Part shown: piece by piece, positions 17,195 through 25,150 of the stretch | How positions within the stretch are numbered: the stretch's first letter is position 1 | Layout: every line of letters starts with the position of its first letter | Assembly: GCA_021324885.1 (NCBI GenBank) | Contig: JAJPIF010000015.1 | Span: forward strand, 1-58,103 | Length of the DNA stretch: 58,103 nt | Direction of reading: 5' to 3' | From: Pseudomonadota bacterium | GTDB taxonomy: Bacteria; Desulfobacterota; Binatia; Binatales; Binataceae | Notes under the pieces: generated by a model | Databases searched by the model: none | Told to the model about the DNA's origin: nothing | The model's input: the letters and a program-made list of their open reading frames with translations, nothing else | Position numbers and translations under genes: made by a program

Positions 17195-17224
17195 ATTATA
17201 TATATACATTTTTGCCGGATGCAA
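17195..17224 (-). promoter_or_regulatory. Candidate promoter for the capsid gene
   Basis: On the minus strand, TATAAT (17195-17200) lies 18 bases after TTGCAT (17219-17224). The -10 is perfect and sits in a rare AT-rich run; the -35 is poor. Transcription would start near 17188 and give a ~235-base leader. Confidence 0.45.
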
Positions 17225-17307
17225 ATAGCAAGTGCATCGGCAGGTGATGGACACTGCGGAAATCGGGCCTGTAGTTATTTAACCAAACGCGGACTGCCGA
17301 TCGTCGG

Positions 17308-17355
17308 AGAAACCGCGGCCTTGCCGCAGCGGATGGGATTGCTCATCCGCGGTTT
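17308..17355 (-). terminator. Hairpin just downstream of the HPr-kinase-like gene
   Basis: Perfect 10-base arms GAAACCGCGG (17308-17317) and CCGCGGTTTC (17346-17355), with an inner CGGATG/CATCCG pairing. It begins 33 bases after the stop of the gene at 17388. The following minus-strand sequence is only modestly T-rich, so it may be a hairpin terminator of weak type or a processing site. Confidence 0.45.
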
Positions 17356-17387
17356 CGCATCGCGCCGAATCCACAATTTTGTGCTCT

Positions 17388-18311
17388 TCAACGAAGTGAG
17401 AGATTCAGCCTCGTTCCCTTGTCGGCTGCCGCGGATCCCGGCAACAAATTGAGGATGTCTTCGGGCTCGCCGCAAACCCCTTTTAGTATCGACGCTCGCG
17501 CCAGGGCCTTCGAAATCGCCGGCGGTATGGCGTTCGGATCATGCCTGGAGAGCAGGGTGTCGGCAGTCAACTCCATGGCCGCTGCAAAGCGCCCGACAGG
17601 AAAGAAACGCGTTTGTGCGCCGGGCCGCAGGGAGGCAAAAACCACCGTTGTGAGCGGCAAGGGCTTGATGCCCACCTTCGCCCCGAGATCTTCAGGCCGA
17701 TAGCGGATCGGATTTCCATAAGTGCCGCGCCTCAACCACAAAGGACGCGGATAAGGATGGATCCGGCCAAGACTGTCCAACACCGCATACCGATCCGAAT
17801 AATACGAGGCTCCGGCACGCAACAACGCCGCAACCAGGGCTGAAATTTCAAAGTGAGCGGGACCTTTTACCACGATCGCGCGTCCGCGCCATCCTACCGC
17901 TCCGGCCTGAATAAAGAGCCGGTCCTGCGAAACACTCACTCCCACCCGGCGGTCGAGCTCCGCTTCGAGCGCCCCCAGCACCGGTTCGAGCTTGTACGCA
18001 GCCGAAATCAGCAGGCGGCCGCGGAACAGAAGATGGAGCCGTTCCAGTCCCGGCGGAGCTGAGTCATTGCCGACCACCAGGGAGTATTGCGGGTCTCCGG
18101 CCGATTCCTGGATCTCACGCCATCCGGGAGGCAGCCGAAGTTTTATTGGCACCAACGCCGCCGGCTCGGTTACCTGCAATATGGTCTGCACGCCGTGGCT
18201 GCTGAAGCCGATCCTGGCGCGCCAATGCCAGTTCTCCAGTCTCACGCATCCCGAGTCGCGTTTGATCCGGGCCACGGCCAGCGGAACAGGGGAAGACGGA
18301 CCAGAAACCAT
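17388..18311 (-). CDS. HPr-kinase-like (HprK-related) protein with destroyed Walker A
   Basis: About 307 residues from the ATG at 18311; the frame is open for 28 more codons upstream but without a good site. Residues of about 1-135 form a beta-rich N-terminal part. Residues of about 140-190 match the HprK-like kinase core: a strand leading to a P-loop position, a helix (ALVAALLRAGASY), then YYSDRYAVLDSLGRIHPYPR, which is very like active members. The P-loop itself reads GPAHFEIS (149-156) where GPxxxGKS is expected, so the Gly and the ATP-binding Lys are both lost. It is therefore probably not an ATP-using kinase. It stands between terminase and capsid, where a portal gene would normally be, with its own promoter box and downstream hairpin. 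Confidence 0.7.
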   Translation of the reverse strand: MVSGPSSPVPLAVARIKRDSGCVRLENWHWRARIGFSSHGVQTILQVTEPAALVPIKLRLPPGWREIQESAGDPQYSLVVGNDSAPPGLERLHLLFRGRLLISAAYKLEPVLGALEAELDRRVGVSVSQDRLFIQAGAVGWRGRAIVVKGPAHFEISALVAALLRAGASYYSDRYAVLDSLGRIHPYPRPLWLRRGTYGNPIRYRPEDLGAKVGIKPLPLTTVVFASLRPGAQTRFFPVGRFAAAMELTADTLLSRHDPNAIPPAISKALARASILKGVCGEPEDILNLLPGSAAADKGTRLNLSLR

Positions 18312-18394
18312 CGTCACGAATTTCCGCGGTTGCACTCTAGCACGTAACAAAAAGTCACGCGGGCGCAAATGATTGTGTAAGCTGTTTTTATGCA

Positions 18395-18427
18395 ATTATA
18401 GACCTGTTTTGATTGAAATCGGGTCAA
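18395..18427 (-). promoter_or_regulatory. Candidate promoter of the HPr-kinase-like gene
   Basis: On the minus strand TATAAT is at 18395-18400, 83 bases before the ATG at 18311. A TTGACC box (18422-18427) lies 21 bases upstream, longer than ideal. The perfect -10 is the main support. Confidence 0.4.
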
Positions 18428-18616
18428 ATGTTTGGTGCTTTTCGTTCCGTTCCCTGATCACAATTCATGCCCCCCGCACAGGCGAGTTGGTGGCGGAAAA
18501 CGAGGTCTTCGCCTCTTTTGTTTGCTTCCCCCTCAGACGCGTGACAAGCGTGTTCGCCTAAACGCCTGTCCGGAAAACTAAGCGCGTTGATTCTGCCCAA
18601 AGCCGACGTTCACAAA

Positions 18617-18637
18617 TTGTTGTCATTTGTACAACAA
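18617..18637. promoter_or_regulatory. Operator-like palindrome
   Basis: TTGTTGT (18617-18623) and ACAACAA (18631-18637) are perfect 7-base inverted arms separated by 7 bases, the geometry of a dimeric repressor site. It lies in the AT-rich gap after the terminase gene. No regulator gene is nearby. Confidence 0.35.
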
Positions 18638-18719
18638 AGCGTGAAGGAATGCAAGGGTAATCAAACTTTTTGTGTGGAAAAAGTTCGAGAATGTTACAAA
18701 ACTGCGAGTAAGGTCATAT

Positions 18720-20366
18720 TCAGGCTGACATCCAGTTGTTGCGTCCTGCTCGGCGTTGCTCGCGCCAGCGGCGCAGTTCTTCAGCTTCGCCTCCGTCTTC
18801 AGCGGGTGCGGGCCATGGCAGATCCACATCAAACAGCCGGCTCAGCGCGTCGAGCATGTCGTCGTGACGGCATCCTCCGCCCCCAACCAGATAATTGGCA
18901 TATTCCTCCTCGATGAAAACCCGGACCAAATCTTCCTCCACGCCATGGCTATTGGTGCGATAAAGATTCAGCGGCATCACCAGGCGGCCTTGTTCGAAAA
19001 GCGCGACCAGGCGCGCGACGCGATCGGCCTTGCTCAAGCGTCCGCCGACATCCCGAATCGAAAAGCGATAATTCTCCCGCGCCATGCGGTCATTGAGATA
19101 TGAGATGTCGGCCTGAAGGCCGTAATTCTCGTACACCACGGCGCTGCGGCTGCGCGCGAATTGCCATTTGCGATGCAGCCCCAGAACCGCGTCGCCGCGC
19201 TCGGTCAGACTTAACCGGTCGCGCACCATGTCGAGCACGTAATAATTGCGATCCGCCGCCAGCCCCAGCACCCAGATACTGGTGTAGTCGGCGTTGCGGC
19301 TTTTGGAATTGGCCGGATCGACCAGCATCAGCTTGTTCATCGCGCGATGGTTGGGCGGATGGCGCACGGGATCGTAGCGGCAATTCATGTTGGCACCCTC
19401 GAGCCATTCACGGCGGAACATCCGCGCGCCCGCCCCGGCCGGCCGCTGCTGATAGAGCGCCTGAAACGCCATCGGATCATTGATGCGCCGTTTTTCCAGA
19501 TCCTCGAGCGAATAACGTTCGGGCCATAACGGCTCGCCCGGCGCCCGCCCCAACGGATCCTGCTCTTCGGCAATGGCCGGCAGGTTTATCACACACCAAC
19601 CCTCCTGCGCGTGTTCGGTCAGCAGCCATCCGATCAGGTCGTCTTCGTCCCAGCGGGTGTGGATTATTACGACGATCGCGTCCGGCGCCAGGCGCGTGTA
19701 GATTACCTTGCTCCACCAACTGCGGATCTGGCGCCGCACCGCCTCGCTGCGCACCTCTTCTTCGTCCTTGTAGGGATCGTCAACGATAAACAAATCGGCG
19801 CGGCGCCCGGTCGCGGATCCGCCTCGTCCGACCGCGAAATAGGTGCCGCCCTGTTCAGTGGTGAAGCGCAGCGCGCTATTGGAATCGCGCCGCACCGCGA
19901 ATTGTGGAAAGGCCAGCCGAAACAGCGGATCGTTTACCTGATCCTTCACGCTGAGCCCGAAATCCAGCGCCTTGGTTTCGTTGTACGCCGCGGTGATTAC
20001 CGAGTGTTCGGGATGGCGGCCGAGATACCAGGCCGGAAAATGCTGGCTGGTAGTCCATGACTTCCCGTGCTGCGGCGGCATGGTGATGACCAGCCGGGTC
20101 AGTTCACGCCGTTCCGCCGCCATCAGCCGGTCGGCCAGATACAACAGATGGCGCGCCGGCCGCCATCGCGGATTGAGCGCGAGGCAATACTGTACCAGGT
20201 CCTCCCGGATGAGGGGCAGCAGACTTTTCTTGTCAGGATAGAGTTTCTCCAGTTCGCTATCGTCTGGATATTCACTCGCCGCCGCCTCTATATACTCGCG
20301 ATTTTCAATCTCCTCTCCCAACTGACTACTGAAATATTTTACCCGCCGCCCAGCCGCCGCCGCCAC
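18720..20366 (-). CDS. Phage terminase large subunit
   Basis: 548 residues from a GTG at 20366, which directly follows an in-frame stop; no clear ribosome-binding site. ATPase motifs: Walker A variant MPPQHGKS (96-103) and Walker B LFIVDD (192-197), with a coupling segment VVIIHTRWDEDD. The C-terminal RNase-H-like nuclease has its acidic residues at Asp350 (MLVDPANSKSRNADYTS), Glu414 (VVYENYGLQ) and Asp503/504 (HDDMLDAL). All expected motifs are intact, so the enzyme could be functional. It packages DNA by docking on a portal, yet neither a small terminase nor a portal gene is next to it. It is the first gene of the phage block. Confidence 0.92.
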   Translation of the reverse strand: MAAAAGRRVKYFSSQLGEEIENREYIEAAASEYPDDSELEKLYPDKKSLLPLIREDLVQYCLALNPRWRPARHLLYLADRLMAAERRELTRLVITMPPQHGKSWTTSQHFPAWYLGRHPEHSVITAAYNETKALDFGLSVKDQVNDPLFRLAFPQFAVRRDSNSALRFTTEQGGTYFAVGRGGSATGRRADLFIVDDPYKDEEEVRSEAVRRQIRSWWSKVIYTRLAPDAIVVIIHTRWDEDDLIGWLLTEHAQEGWCVINLPAIAEEQDPLGRAPGEPLWPERYSLEDLEKRRINDPMAFQALYQQRPAGAGARMFRREWLEGANMNCRYDPVRHPPNHRAMNKLMLVDPANSKSRNADYTSIWVLGLAADRNYYVLDMVRDRLSLTERGDAVLGLHRKWQFARSRSAVVYENYGLQADISYLNDRMARENYRFSIRDVGGRLSKADRVARLVALFEQGRLVMPLNLYRTNSHGVEEDLVRVFIEEEYANYLVGGGGCRHDDMLDALSRLFDVDLPWPAPAEDGGEAEELRRWREQRRAGRNNWMSA

Positions 20367-20463
20367 TCAACGTCCGGCTCTCAGGCAAGGAAATTCCTGA
20401 TTGGCGCGCGCGGCACCCGCCTTTACCCGGCCCTCTGCAACGCCCGCAGCGCTAATCGCGAGC

Positions 20464-21240
20464 CTACTCCCCCTTCCATTGGGGTTTGCGCTTCTCGACG
20501 AACGCGCGCGCCCCTTCTCGGGCGTCCGAGCTCTTCAAAATAACCTTGACCATCTCGTCGAGATCCTCGTGCTCCGCCAAAAACGCGTCCCTCATGCAGC
20601 GCCGCAGGGTCGCCTTGACGGTGCGCAGGGAAAGCGGCGCATTGCCGGAAATCTTCTCCAGCAGCCTGCGCCCGGCCGCTTCCACCTCCGCTTCGGGCGC
20701 AACTTCATTGACCATCCCCATCTCCAGCGCGCGCCTGCCGTCGACTGGTTCCGCACTGAACAGCAGATAGGCGGTTGCCGGCGCGCCGATTACTTCGATC
20801 AGTTTGCGCGTGAAATCAAACGGCGGAATCAATCCAACCTTCGCCACTGGCATGCCCAGGCGGGCGGTTTCAGCCGCGATGCGCAGGTCGCAATGCAAAC
20901 CAAGCTCCAGTCCCCCGGCCAGCGCCGCTCCCCGGATCACCGCGACCGTCGGAATCGGCAAGGCCTCCAGCCGGTGGAACACCGTCTCCAGACTCAGCCC
21001 GCCGCCAATCTCGGTGGTGTCCACGCGATGGCCCTCGGCCAGATCGATCCCGGCGCAGAAATGTTTGCCCTCGCCGGTCAGCATCAGCGCCCTGATACTC
21101 TTGTCCTTTTCCGCCGCCGCGAACGCCCTGTCCAGCGCCGCCAGCATTGCGTTGTTGATCGCATTGCCCCTCTCAGGCCGGTTCAATCTGACCGTCAGAT
21201 AATCGCCCGAGCGCTCCACCTTGACCAATTCATCCGCCAT
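20464..21240 (-). CDS. Enoyl-CoA hydratase/isomerase (crotonase family)
   Basis: 258 residues; ATG at 21240 with AAGGAG upstream. Crotonase features: NRPERGNAINNAML, oxyanion-hole segments GKHFCAGIDLAEG and RGAALAGGLELGLHCDLRIA. By eye alignment to rat enoyl-CoA hydratase, Glu144 is kept (GGLEL) but the Glu164 position is Val (LGMPV). One-glutamate crotonases are often isomerases or other acyl-CoA enzymes. It lies just outside the phage block, on the same strand as the other crotonase on the far side. Divergent from the MFS gene. Confidence 0.88.
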   Translation of the reverse strand: MADELVKVERSGDYLTVRLNRPERGNAINNAMLAALDRAFAAAEKDKSIRALMLTGEGKHFCAGIDLAEGHRVDTTEIGGGLSLETVFHRLEALPIPTVAVIRGAALAGGLELGLHCDLRIAAETARLGMPVAKVGLIPPFDFTRKLIEVIGAPATAYLLFSAEPVDGRRALEMGMVNEVAPEAEVEAAGRRLLEKISGNAPLSLRTVKATLRRCMRDAFLAEHEDLDEMVKVILKSSDAREGARAFVEKRKPQWKGE

Positions 21241-21376
21241 TGAATTCTCCTTATGAAAACTTCGGCCCAGTTGACTCCGGCGGTCCAGAACATCCAACAA
21301 AAGCCGGATTTACCGGCCGCGCAGACCTTTCATCCGGTCGCCGTTTGCGCAGAGAGTAGCTCAAACCTTCCTGCGT

Positions 21377-23095
21377 GTGGACCGGATCGCCGGGCCGGCG
21401 ATTCATCCTTTACTAAAACATCCCCCTGCCGTAGCTTGCTACTCATCCGTGGTTGCCAGTCCCAAAACCCAATCCGCCGAGCTCCAGGCGCCCTTATCCG
21501 TGGCCGAGGCGCCGTCCGCGCACAAGTGGATTATTGCCTTGTCGGTAATGCTCGGGACCATTCTTGAAGTCCTCGACGTTTCAATCGTCAATGTCGCGCT
21601 GCCGCACATGCAAGGCAGTTTTTCGGCCAGCGTCGACGAGATCACCTGGGTCGCCACCAGTTACCTGGTCGCCAACGGGATCATGATTCCGATGACCGGA
21701 TGGATCTCGGCGCGATTCGGCCGCAAGCGCTATTTCATGCTGTCGGTCACCGGTTTCGTGCTCGCCTCGGCCGCTTGCGGCGCCGCCCAGTCACTCAATC
21801 AGATGGTGTTCTTCCGGTTGCTTCAGGGCCTGGCCGGCGCCGCGATGCAACCCTCCTCACAGGCCATCCTGATGGAGACTTTTCCGCCCGAAGAACAGGC
21901 GATGGCGATGGCGTTCTGGGGCATCGGCATGATGGTCGCGCCGGTCATGGGACCGACTTTGGGCGGCTGGATTACGGACAACTGGTCATGGCGCTGGAAT
22001 TTCTACATCAACGTCCCCATCGGTGTCGCCGCCATCCTGATGGTCTCCACTTTCCTCCACGACCCGCCCTACCTGCGCCGGATGCGCGCCAGGGGCGGCC
22101 GCGTCGATTACCCAGGCATCGTGCTGATCGCGCTCAGCCTCGGACTGATTCAAATCGTCGCCGATCGCGGACAGCGCGCCGACTGGTTCGCGTCGCCATG
22201 GGTCACCTATGCCGCGATCGGAATCGTGCTGTCCCTGGTTTTGCTCATCTGGCGGGAATTGAGCTTCCCCGAACCGATCATGGACCTGCGGATCCTCAAG
22301 ATTCCGATGTTCACGATCGCGATCATTATCCTGGTGCTGATGAGCTTCATGCTTTTCGGCACCAATCTACTTAATCCGGTCTTTCTCCAGGAATTCATGG
22401 GGTACTCGGCATGGCAGGCCGGCCTGGTGCTGGCGCCGCGCGGACTGGGGGCGGCGTTGGCGATGCTGCTGGTCGGCCAGCTCGCGCGCTACCGTTTGCC
22501 GATCAAACCCTTCTGGGTGGCGGGTTTTTTGATGCAGTGTTACGCGCTCTATAAAATGGCGACCTGGAACCTGTCCGTCGATTACTGGCAGGTGCTCTGG
22601 CCGACGATTCTGATCAGTTCGGGCTTCTCGATAATTTTCCCGCCGCTCTCCGCCGCCACCCTGACCTGCGTGGCGCGGGAGAGGATGGGTTACGCGGCCA
22701 GTCTGTTCAGCATGATTCGCAACACCGGCGCCGCAATGGGCATCTCAATCATGAGCACGATGCTGGTGCGCAACGAGCAGACCCATCAGAGTTATCTCAC
22801 CGAGCATGTTTCGGTATTCGATGCCTGGCGCATCGCGCAAGCGCCGCCGCGGATGCCCGGAGCGCCCCATTTCCTTTCCCCGCAGAACATGGCCGGCGCC
22901 AAATCCGGCCTCGCGATGCTTTACGGTGAACTTCAGCGTCAGGCGGCGATGCTGGCGCTCAACGACATCTACTGGACCCTGTTCTGGCTGAGCACTCTGC
23001 TCACTCCCGTCCTGCTCCTGGCCTGGTTGTGGGCCAACAATCGTCTCGATCGCTCCGCTGCCGCATCCGCCGACGCCGTCGCGATGGCCCATTGA
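21377..23095 (+). CDS. DHA2-family MFS multidrug exporter (EmrB/QacA type)
   Basis: Up to 572 residues from a GTG at 21377; a GTG at 21449 is an equally possible start because the first ~45 residues are hydrophilic and variable. About 14 membrane segments. Family features: LEVLDVSIVNVALPHMQGS in TM1, GWISARFGRKRYF (motif A), GLAGAAMQPSSQAILMETFP, and GPTLGGWITDNWSWRWNFYI with NVPIG after it (motif C region). Uses the proton gradient to export drugs or lipophilic compounds. No EmrA-like adaptor gene is adjacent. One of three related exporters in the window. Confidence 0.9.
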   Translation: MDRIAGPAIHPLLKHPPAVACYSSVVASPKTQSAELQAPLSVAEAPSAHKWIIALSVMLGTILEVLDVSIVNVALPHMQGSFSASVDEITWVATSYLVANGIMIPMTGWISARFGRKRYFMLSVTGFVLASAACGAAQSLNQMVFFRLLQGLAGAAMQPSSQAILMETFPPEEQAMAMAFWGIGMMVAPVMGPTLGGWITDNWSWRWNFYINVPIGVAAILMVSTFLHDPPYLRRMRARGGRVDYPGIVLIALSLGLIQIVADRGQRADWFASPWVTYAAIGIVLSLVLLIWRELSFPEPIMDLRILKIPMFTIAIIILVLMSFMLFGTNLLNPVFLQEFMGYSAWQAGLVLAPRGLGAALAMLLVGQLARYRLPIKPFWVAGFLMQCYALYKMATWNLSVDYWQVLWPTILISSGFSIIFPPLSAATLTCVARERMGYAASLFSMIRNTGAAMGISIMSTMLVRNEQTHQSYLTEHVSVFDAWRIAQAPPRMPGAPHFLSPQNMAGAKSGLAMLYGELQRQAAMLALNDIYWTLFWLSTLLTPVLLLAWLWANNRLDRSAAASADAVAMAH

Positions 23096-23293
23096 TTTGC
23101 TCGCGCTTGCCTGTCTCACCTCACTTGATTTTCGCGCGCCTGCCCGCCCCGGGACCACGCCGACGCGGGTCCTGCCTCTTATTCGTTGTTAGCTCCGGTG
23201 CGGCGCCATATTCTTGATCCAGATGGTTTCGGTAATCGGGAGAAATGGCTCAAAGGCGACGCGGCAAGTTTCGCCATCCTGCCGTAGTCGCCT

Positions 23294-25135
23294 ATGACTT
23301 GGCTTTTTCGAGCGCTTCGTGCCCCGCTTGGGGCCGCAATTTTCCCGCTTTTATGCTGCCATCCGGCCTGGGCGATCAAGCTCCAGGACCTCAGACCCGA
23401 GGTCACCTACCGGGTCAACAGGATTGTGTTCGTGGGCAATCACGCCTTCTCGGACAGCGCGCTGCTGGCCAACATGCAAACGAAGGAGCGGCCATTTTAC
23501 CAGTTGTGGAAAAAGCGTCCCGTTTTCGATCCCGACGTCTTTACCCAGGACCTCAAGGAGCTGGAAATTTTTTACCACTCCCATGGCTATTTCCGGTCAG
23601 CGATTAACTACGACCTGAAAGTTCAGGATCATCTCGTAACGCCGGTAATCAAAATCAATGAAAACCAACCGGCCCGGATCCAGCGCATCGAGATTGTCCT
23701 CGACCGCCGGGAGCTTCCCCGCTCCGATCCGCTTTACAGGAAAATAAAGCTACAACCCGGAGATCTCTTTGACGACAACGCCTACGTCGGCGCGGAAAAT
23801 GCTCTGGGCACCTTCTTTCGCAACGGCGGTTTCGCGCATACCAAAACCGAGCGACGCGCTGAGGTTAATATCACCGACAATCAGGTCCGCATCTGGTATT
23901 ACGTGCAGCCGGATAGCGCGGGCGTGTTCGGAAAAACCACCATCACCGGCCTCACCACGATACAGCCCTACATTGTCCGCCGCGAAATCGCCTATCACGC
24001 GGGAGAGCCGTTTTCGCAAGCCAAGCTGGACGAAACTCGCGATCGTCTGCTCAAGCTCAGGCTGTTTTCCGTCGTTCGGCTTACGCCGCTTTCCAATGTC
24101 GAGGATCCCCACATCGTGCCCATCCGCCTCACCGTCAGGGAAAGACCCAAACATTCCATCGCCGCGGGAGGCGGCTATAACACCGAAAGCCAGTTTATCG
24201 CCAATTTCGCCTGGAGCGACATGAACTGGCTCGGCGGCGGGCGCCAGCTCACCGCATTCCTGCGCTATTCGAATATCGACAGCGCCGCTCGGCTGTCCCT
24301 TACTCAGCCCTACCTCTTCAACGCGCGCGCGATGACCGGCATCCTGGGTTTCGGCGAAGATATACAGCAGGTTCCTCCGTATACCCTCTTCGGCACGCGG
24401 TTCACTCCCTCGATCCGCTACAATATCTCGGAAAAAACCAAGGCCTTCATCGGCTATCGACTCGAATACGACAAGCTCACTTCGGTCGATGAGGAGCTGG
24501 TACAGGCGCTCGGCGGCATCAGGATGAGCGGAATCGTTTCGGGACCGGAAGCCGGCTTTACGATGGATACCACCAACGACCTTTTCAATCCGAGCCAGGG
24601 CTACGTGATCGATCTGGAAGCGATGCAGGCCGGGGAGATCTTCGGCGGCTCATTTAATTTCTACCGCTTGTGGGGTCAGGTTAAGCATTATCGGCTGCTC
24701 GGATGGAAAACGATTCTGGCCACCCGCCTCAAGCTCGGCTTTGGCGATTACTTCGGTCACAATCTGCAAAACTATCCGCTTTTTTACCGCTTCTTCATCG
24801 GGGGCGAGGGCAGCGTCCGCGGATGGCGCTACTGGCAGTTGGGACCACACACTCCCGACGACACTCCGATTGGCGGCCTGACCGATCTTGAAGGCAGCGT
24901 CGAATTCCGCCGCCCCATCTGGGGCAATCTTTCGGGCGCAGCCTTCCTCGATTTCGGCCAGCTCTCCGTCGATCCTTACGACATACCCATTAACCACCTG
25001 GATTTCGGCGCCGGTCCGGCGCTCTCTTACAACACCCCGGTCGGCCCCATCCGCATCGACCTGGGTATTCCATTTCACAAGCCGCGCAATCAAACTCAAT
25101 GGCAGGTTTACTTCAGCATCGGTCAATACTTCTGA
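23294..25135 (+). CDS. tamA: Omp85-family outer-membrane protein, TamA-like
   Basis: 613 residues. A signal peptide (about 1-27, ending in HPAWA) is followed by about three POTRA domains (about 40-290; for example VNRIVFVGNHAFSDSALLANM and KTTITGLTTIQPYIVRREI). A C-terminal 16-strand barrel follows, with the Omp85 lid-loop motif GGEGSVRGWRYW near residue 508, and the last residue is Phe. It acts in the outer membrane. The next gene, 15 bases downstream, encodes TamB, which makes TamA more likely than BamA. TamAB is tied to autotransporter assembly and to phospholipid traffic between membranes. Confidence 0.85.
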   Translation: MTWLFRALRAPLGAAIFPLLCCHPAWAIKLQDLRPEVTYRVNRIVFVGNHAFSDSALLANMQTKERPFYQLWKKRPVFDPDVFTQDLKELEIFYHSHGYFRSAINYDLKVQDHLVTPVIKINENQPARIQRIEIVLDRRELPRSDPLYRKIKLQPGDLFDDNAYVGAENALGTFFRNGGFAHTKTERRAEVNITDNQVRIWYYVQPDSAGVFGKTTITGLTTIQPYIVRREIAYHAGEPFSQAKLDETRDRLLKLRLFSVVRLTPLSNVEDPHIVPIRLTVRERPKHSIAAGGGYNTESQFIANFAWSDMNWLGGGRQLTAFLRYSNIDSAARLSLTQPYLFNARAMTGILGFGEDIQQVPPYTLFGTRFTPSIRYNISEKTKAFIGYRLEYDKLTSVDEELVQALGGIRMSGIVSGPEAGFTMDTTNDLFNPSQGYVIDLEAMQAGEIFGGSFNFYRLWGQVKHYRLLGWKTILATRLKLGFGDYFGHNLQNYPLFYRFFIGGEGSVRGWRYWQLGPHTPDDTPIGGLTDLEGSVEFRRPIWGNLSGAAFLDFGQLSVDPYDIPINHLDFGAGPALSYNTPVGPIRIDLGIPFHKPRNQTQWQVYFSIGQYF

Positions 25136-25150
25136 CATCAAGAACCGATC

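Larger units (their letters stand above)
16958..17387. other. 430-base non-coding leader of the capsid gene
   Basis: No credible gene lies here. From right to left (the direction of capsid transcription) it holds a strong hairpin after the HPr-kinase-like gene, an AT-rich stretch with TATAAT, and a series of GC-rich hairpins. This contrasts with the tightly overlapped genes in the rest of the phage block. Confidence 0.7.
18312..18719. other. 408-base AT-richer gap between terminase and the HPr-kinase-like gene
   Basis: No convincing gene. It is poorer in GC than either flank and contains a TATAAT box and a TTGTTGT/ACAACAA palindrome (separate entries). Short frames here have poor composition and no ribosome-binding sites. 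Confidence 0.6.
4120..20366 (-). mobile_element. Incomplete podovirus-type prophage (morphogenesis and lysis genes only)
   Basis: All genes in this stretch are on the minus strand and follow a phage structural order from terminase (right) to lysis (left). Recognisable parts are TerL, an N4-gp56-type capsid, a head-tail adaptor, a tail stopper, an injection-like protein, a beta-helix tailspike, and a membrane protein/endolysin/holin group. No portal, protease or scaffold, TerS, integrase, repressor, or DNA-replication gene is seen. I found no flanking tRNA gene or obvious direct-repeat attachment site. Boundaries are those of the outermost phage genes; the true element ends are unknown. Confidence 0.85.

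Noticed and set aside
18587-18916. Possible small gene on the plus strand in the gap beside terminase
   Set aside because: Half of it is antisense to the terminase gene, there is no ribosome-binding site, and composition changes in mid-frame.
4120-20366. Interpretation as a gene transfer agent
   Set aside because: The capsid type, beta-helix spike and adaptor fit a podovirus and do not match the gene order of known GTAs; missing genes are explained as well by deletion.
4000-20470. Attachment sites or a tRNA target flanking the prophage
   Set aside because: I compared the sequences next to both ends of the block and found no direct repeat of useful length and no tRNA-like structure.
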